Below, in pieces: positions 61,421-64,000 of a DNA stretch of 64,000 bases. The notes under the pieces were generated by a model that saw nothing but the letters and a program-made list of their open reading frames with translations, searched no databases and was not told the DNA's origin. The position numbers and the translations under genes were made by a program. The DNA is taken from assembly GCA_002633005.1 (NCBI GenBank), contig NMRA01000320.1:128720-192719 (forward strand), given 5' to 3'. Position 1 is the stretch's first letter; each line of letters starts with the position of its first letter. This DNA is from Phoronis australis. Taxonomy: Eukaryota > Phoronida > Phoronidae.

Positions 61421-61968
61421 CTAATCAAGAAGACAGACACAGAAACAAAACATTAATTGACATGCAGTAGGGAACAAAAACAAGTGGGAGGGCACGGTCA
61501 GAATTCAATAAATGAATTAAGGATAATTGAGCTTTTTATCCAGAATTGATTTTGAAGTATTCAGATATTGACAGCATTAAGACTGATGTGTCAAAATGAA
61601 TTGGTGAATATTCAATATAGCAAAGTGTCATCCGGAGACCACTCAGGCAGACTTGATATGCAAATGAGCTAAAAAAACTTGCAACGGAAGTAAGTTGAGC
61701 TCCTTTGATTTTTTTCAAATGACATTACCATCGAGTGTGAAACCAGTTTGCGTTGCTAGCCTCAGTCTCTACCTTCCACCACTGTGCAGTATTTATTCAT
61801 CTTTTTGATTGATCAACTTTTTAAACAAATGTGAGTCACTAAAACAGCTCACAGTTGTTTACACTCTTGCCTCGATATAGTGGCTTCAATATTCAAATCT
61901 GATAAACTGTCCTTCTTTGATTCAAAATACCTGCACATTATATATTCGTCTTTTCCCTTCATAATTAA

Positions 61969-62473
61969 GGGCCTTTCATATTAACGTCGGCGCGTCGATG
62001 GTTTGGGGAGTTGCGGTCAGTATGAACGCTTAACTCTGGTCCTGGATCGCAGTTAACAGCTCCAATTAACATCGCAGTTAACAGGTGGATTTAATAACAC
62101 AGCATCGATGCTGCGGTGCAGTATGAACGCTTAACTTCACTCCAATCGAAGTTATCACCAGGTGCCACTGTTATTATCAACAGTTACAGGGTAGTGCCAT
62201 CACTAATAGCTATTTATTTTTTGCTCTAATGATAACCAGTAGATTTAAAAACAAGTTTAATATTATTTAACACATTTAAATGTTCCCGAATTGTCACATT
62301 GAAAAAAATCTTAGCGTGCAGCGCTACCTTGCGATAACTTCGATGTCAGCGTCACCAACCGTTTACTTTGATGGTCATTAAAATAACTGCCGAAGCCAGT
62401 ATGAACAGTCCAGTTAACTGCGCTGTTTACGTGGACACTCCAATACCGGAGTTAAGTCAACATGAAAGGGCCT
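61969..62473 (-). mobile_element. TTAA-flanked MITE, copy 3, reversed
   Basis: GGGCCTTTCATATTAACGTC at the left, preceded by TTAA; CATGAAAGGGCCT at the right, followed by TTAA. Orientation opposite to copies 1 and 2: its left end matches their right ends (GCGCGTCGATG, GGGGAGTTGC). About 505 bp. Confidence 0.8.
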
Positions 62474-64000
62474 TTAAGCAGCTCACAGTTGCTTATACCC
62501 TTGCCTTGAAATTAAGTGGCTTTACTATTCAAATCTGAAAAACTGTCCTTTGATTCATTACCAACACAAAATGCGCATAACTTGGGACATCCCAGTGTGC
62601 AATAGAAGTTTATTACTAACACAGCAACATTTAATTACAGGGAAAATGGAGAATTGGTCAACACTGCACATTGGCACTTTCCAATAGTCATTGTAATGGA
62701 GAGGAAATGCCACATTTCATGCCATTCTATGCTCATTTGGTGCATAGTGCCTGTTGTAAAAGGTCTATGATCTGCAAATGAAGTTTGCTTAGACTGCATA
62801 CCTAATTATAGGAGTGCATTGAACTTCTATAGATATAACTTAAAGAGAATTTGTAGATGAAAGAATTTATATGCCTTGTCAGCAATGTGAGCTTTCAAAT
62901 GCGGAAACCAGGTCGAATTTTGAGTTGCAATGTAATTTGCAGGTATCGTCGGGAACACTGTTTTCTGTTAGTATCTTCGATAGTGCATAAAAACAGTTGA
63001 AAGTGAGGCTTCCAGCATCACTGTGAATGTCAACAATTTTCAAAATGTTGTCTGATGGTGGAGAACTTGCGAACATGTGAAAGCATTAATTTGGTGGAAC
63101 ATAGAAAAAACGAGAAAAGTAGAACTTCACGTGGCCACCATATTGTGTCATTAAGATAGCTATTGAGGCTGTTTGCTTTTCAATGTTACTCTTCGAAATG
63201 GGTAACAAAAACTGTACCACTACATAGATACGATTCTAAATTTGAGAAAACAGAAAAGTATTTCAGATTTTTATTAAAGCATTTCGTAAATTTTACAAAA
63301 AAAAAACAATTATAACCTCAAACGCTTTACAAAATAATGAATTTTTTACAAAGGTTTTCTACAGTATATGAAGTTTTAAGTTATCAATGGTTAAATATAT
63401 GTACCGTATTCGCCCTAATAAGTGCCCAAGCGCTTAGAAAAATATGTTTTGTGTCAGGGGGGTTCTTGTAGTAGCCTAAGGTGGTTGAAACCCGGTCTTC
63501 GAAATGGGTGAAATCGGAAACTAGGATTCATCAAATTTACGCTCTGAAATGTATCTGTAACCTATGACAGACTTTCCGCAAAATTGTGGTGCATTGCTAT
63601 CAAATTTCGTTGTTAAATTACGACCCTTTTTCAGAAAATTGTGCTGAAATCTCAGGGCGAAAACTCACCGACTGATGGGTCGCTGACTCGCGATCGTCGA
63701 TAGGGCAACTTGAATTCTTGAATAAAAATACAGTTTCGACTCAACAAATTACCTGAAATGCTCCTCAAGTTTTCCAAATAGCATCCCTCAGATTTTTAAG
63801 TTCCTATGGAGTTGGGATTAATTGCAGATTAAGTCCAAATATGCACTAGATCGCACCCCGCAACACGAGAAAAATCTGGACGAACACACATGTTGACACG
63901 TGACGTTTGTTATGAAATTCGTCTGTGTGTGTGTGTCCCGAGTGAGCTAGCCCGTGCGTGTCATCAGAGTTTATTTGCCAGAGTTAAGCAGGCCTACATG

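Larger units (their letters stand above)
60037..64000. other. 5' region of the receptor gene, first exon not found
   Basis: Upstream of exon a. Contains two MITE copies, a short TG run near 63920 and no open frame ending in a good donor of the needed phase with a signal peptide. The true first exon may be here but very short, or beyond the right edge. Confidence 0.5.

Noticed and set aside
61147-61470. 107-codon plus-strand open frame
   Set aside because: Lies within MITE copy 2 and is not kept in the other two copies.

Overview
The window is animal nuclear DNA from an intron-rich, AT-rich genome of invertebrate type. Two multi-exon genes, both on the minus strand, hold all the coding sequence I can support. 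Both have GT-AG introns, and the reading frame carries across every junction I placed. The extracellular-rich gene content, the many MITE-like and minisatellite repeats and the Venus-kinase-type receptor (a class known from invertebrates, absent from vertebrates) suggest a marine invertebrate. I cannot name the species. Two single-N gaps flanked by near-identical duplicated blocks point to a draft assembly of a heterozygous individual.

Region 1-25,500: the 5' part of a large non-classical cadherin, transcribed right to left. It starts at the ATG at 25,499, which has a signal peptide and a strong Kozak context, and runs off the left edge after exon 19 (71-297). The 19 exons total 5,055 nt, or 1,685 codons, and make about 15 extracellular cadherin (EC) repeats. 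No transmembrane or cytoplasmic part is in the window. Intron 1 is 9 kb. Several introns carry minisatellites.

Region 25,500-33,941: intergenic sequence plus the probable 3'UTR of the upstream gene. No convincing coding sequence; dispersed repeats only.

Region 33,942-60,036 (5' end not found): a receptor tyrosine kinase gene, 18 exons recognised, 1,362 residues. From the N terminus it encodes an OpuAC-like domain (the fold of bacterial glycine-betaine/proline-betaine substrate-binding proteins), a GABA-B-type Venus flytrap (VFT) domain, one transmembrane helix, an insulin-receptor-like tyrosine kinase, and a Ser-rich tail of about 235 residues. VFT plus InsR-like kinase defines the Venus kinase receptors (VKRs). 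The extra OpuAC-like domain gives a receptor with two stacked small-molecule-binding clamshells over one kinase. This is the most interesting system in the window.

Region 60,037-64,000: 5' flank or first intron of the receptor gene. No exon recognised. It holds two copies of a roughly 500-bp TTAA-flanked MITE; a third copy lies in a receptor intron.

The two genes lie head to tail. Both encode cell-surface proteins, but nothing in the sequence ties them into one pathway.
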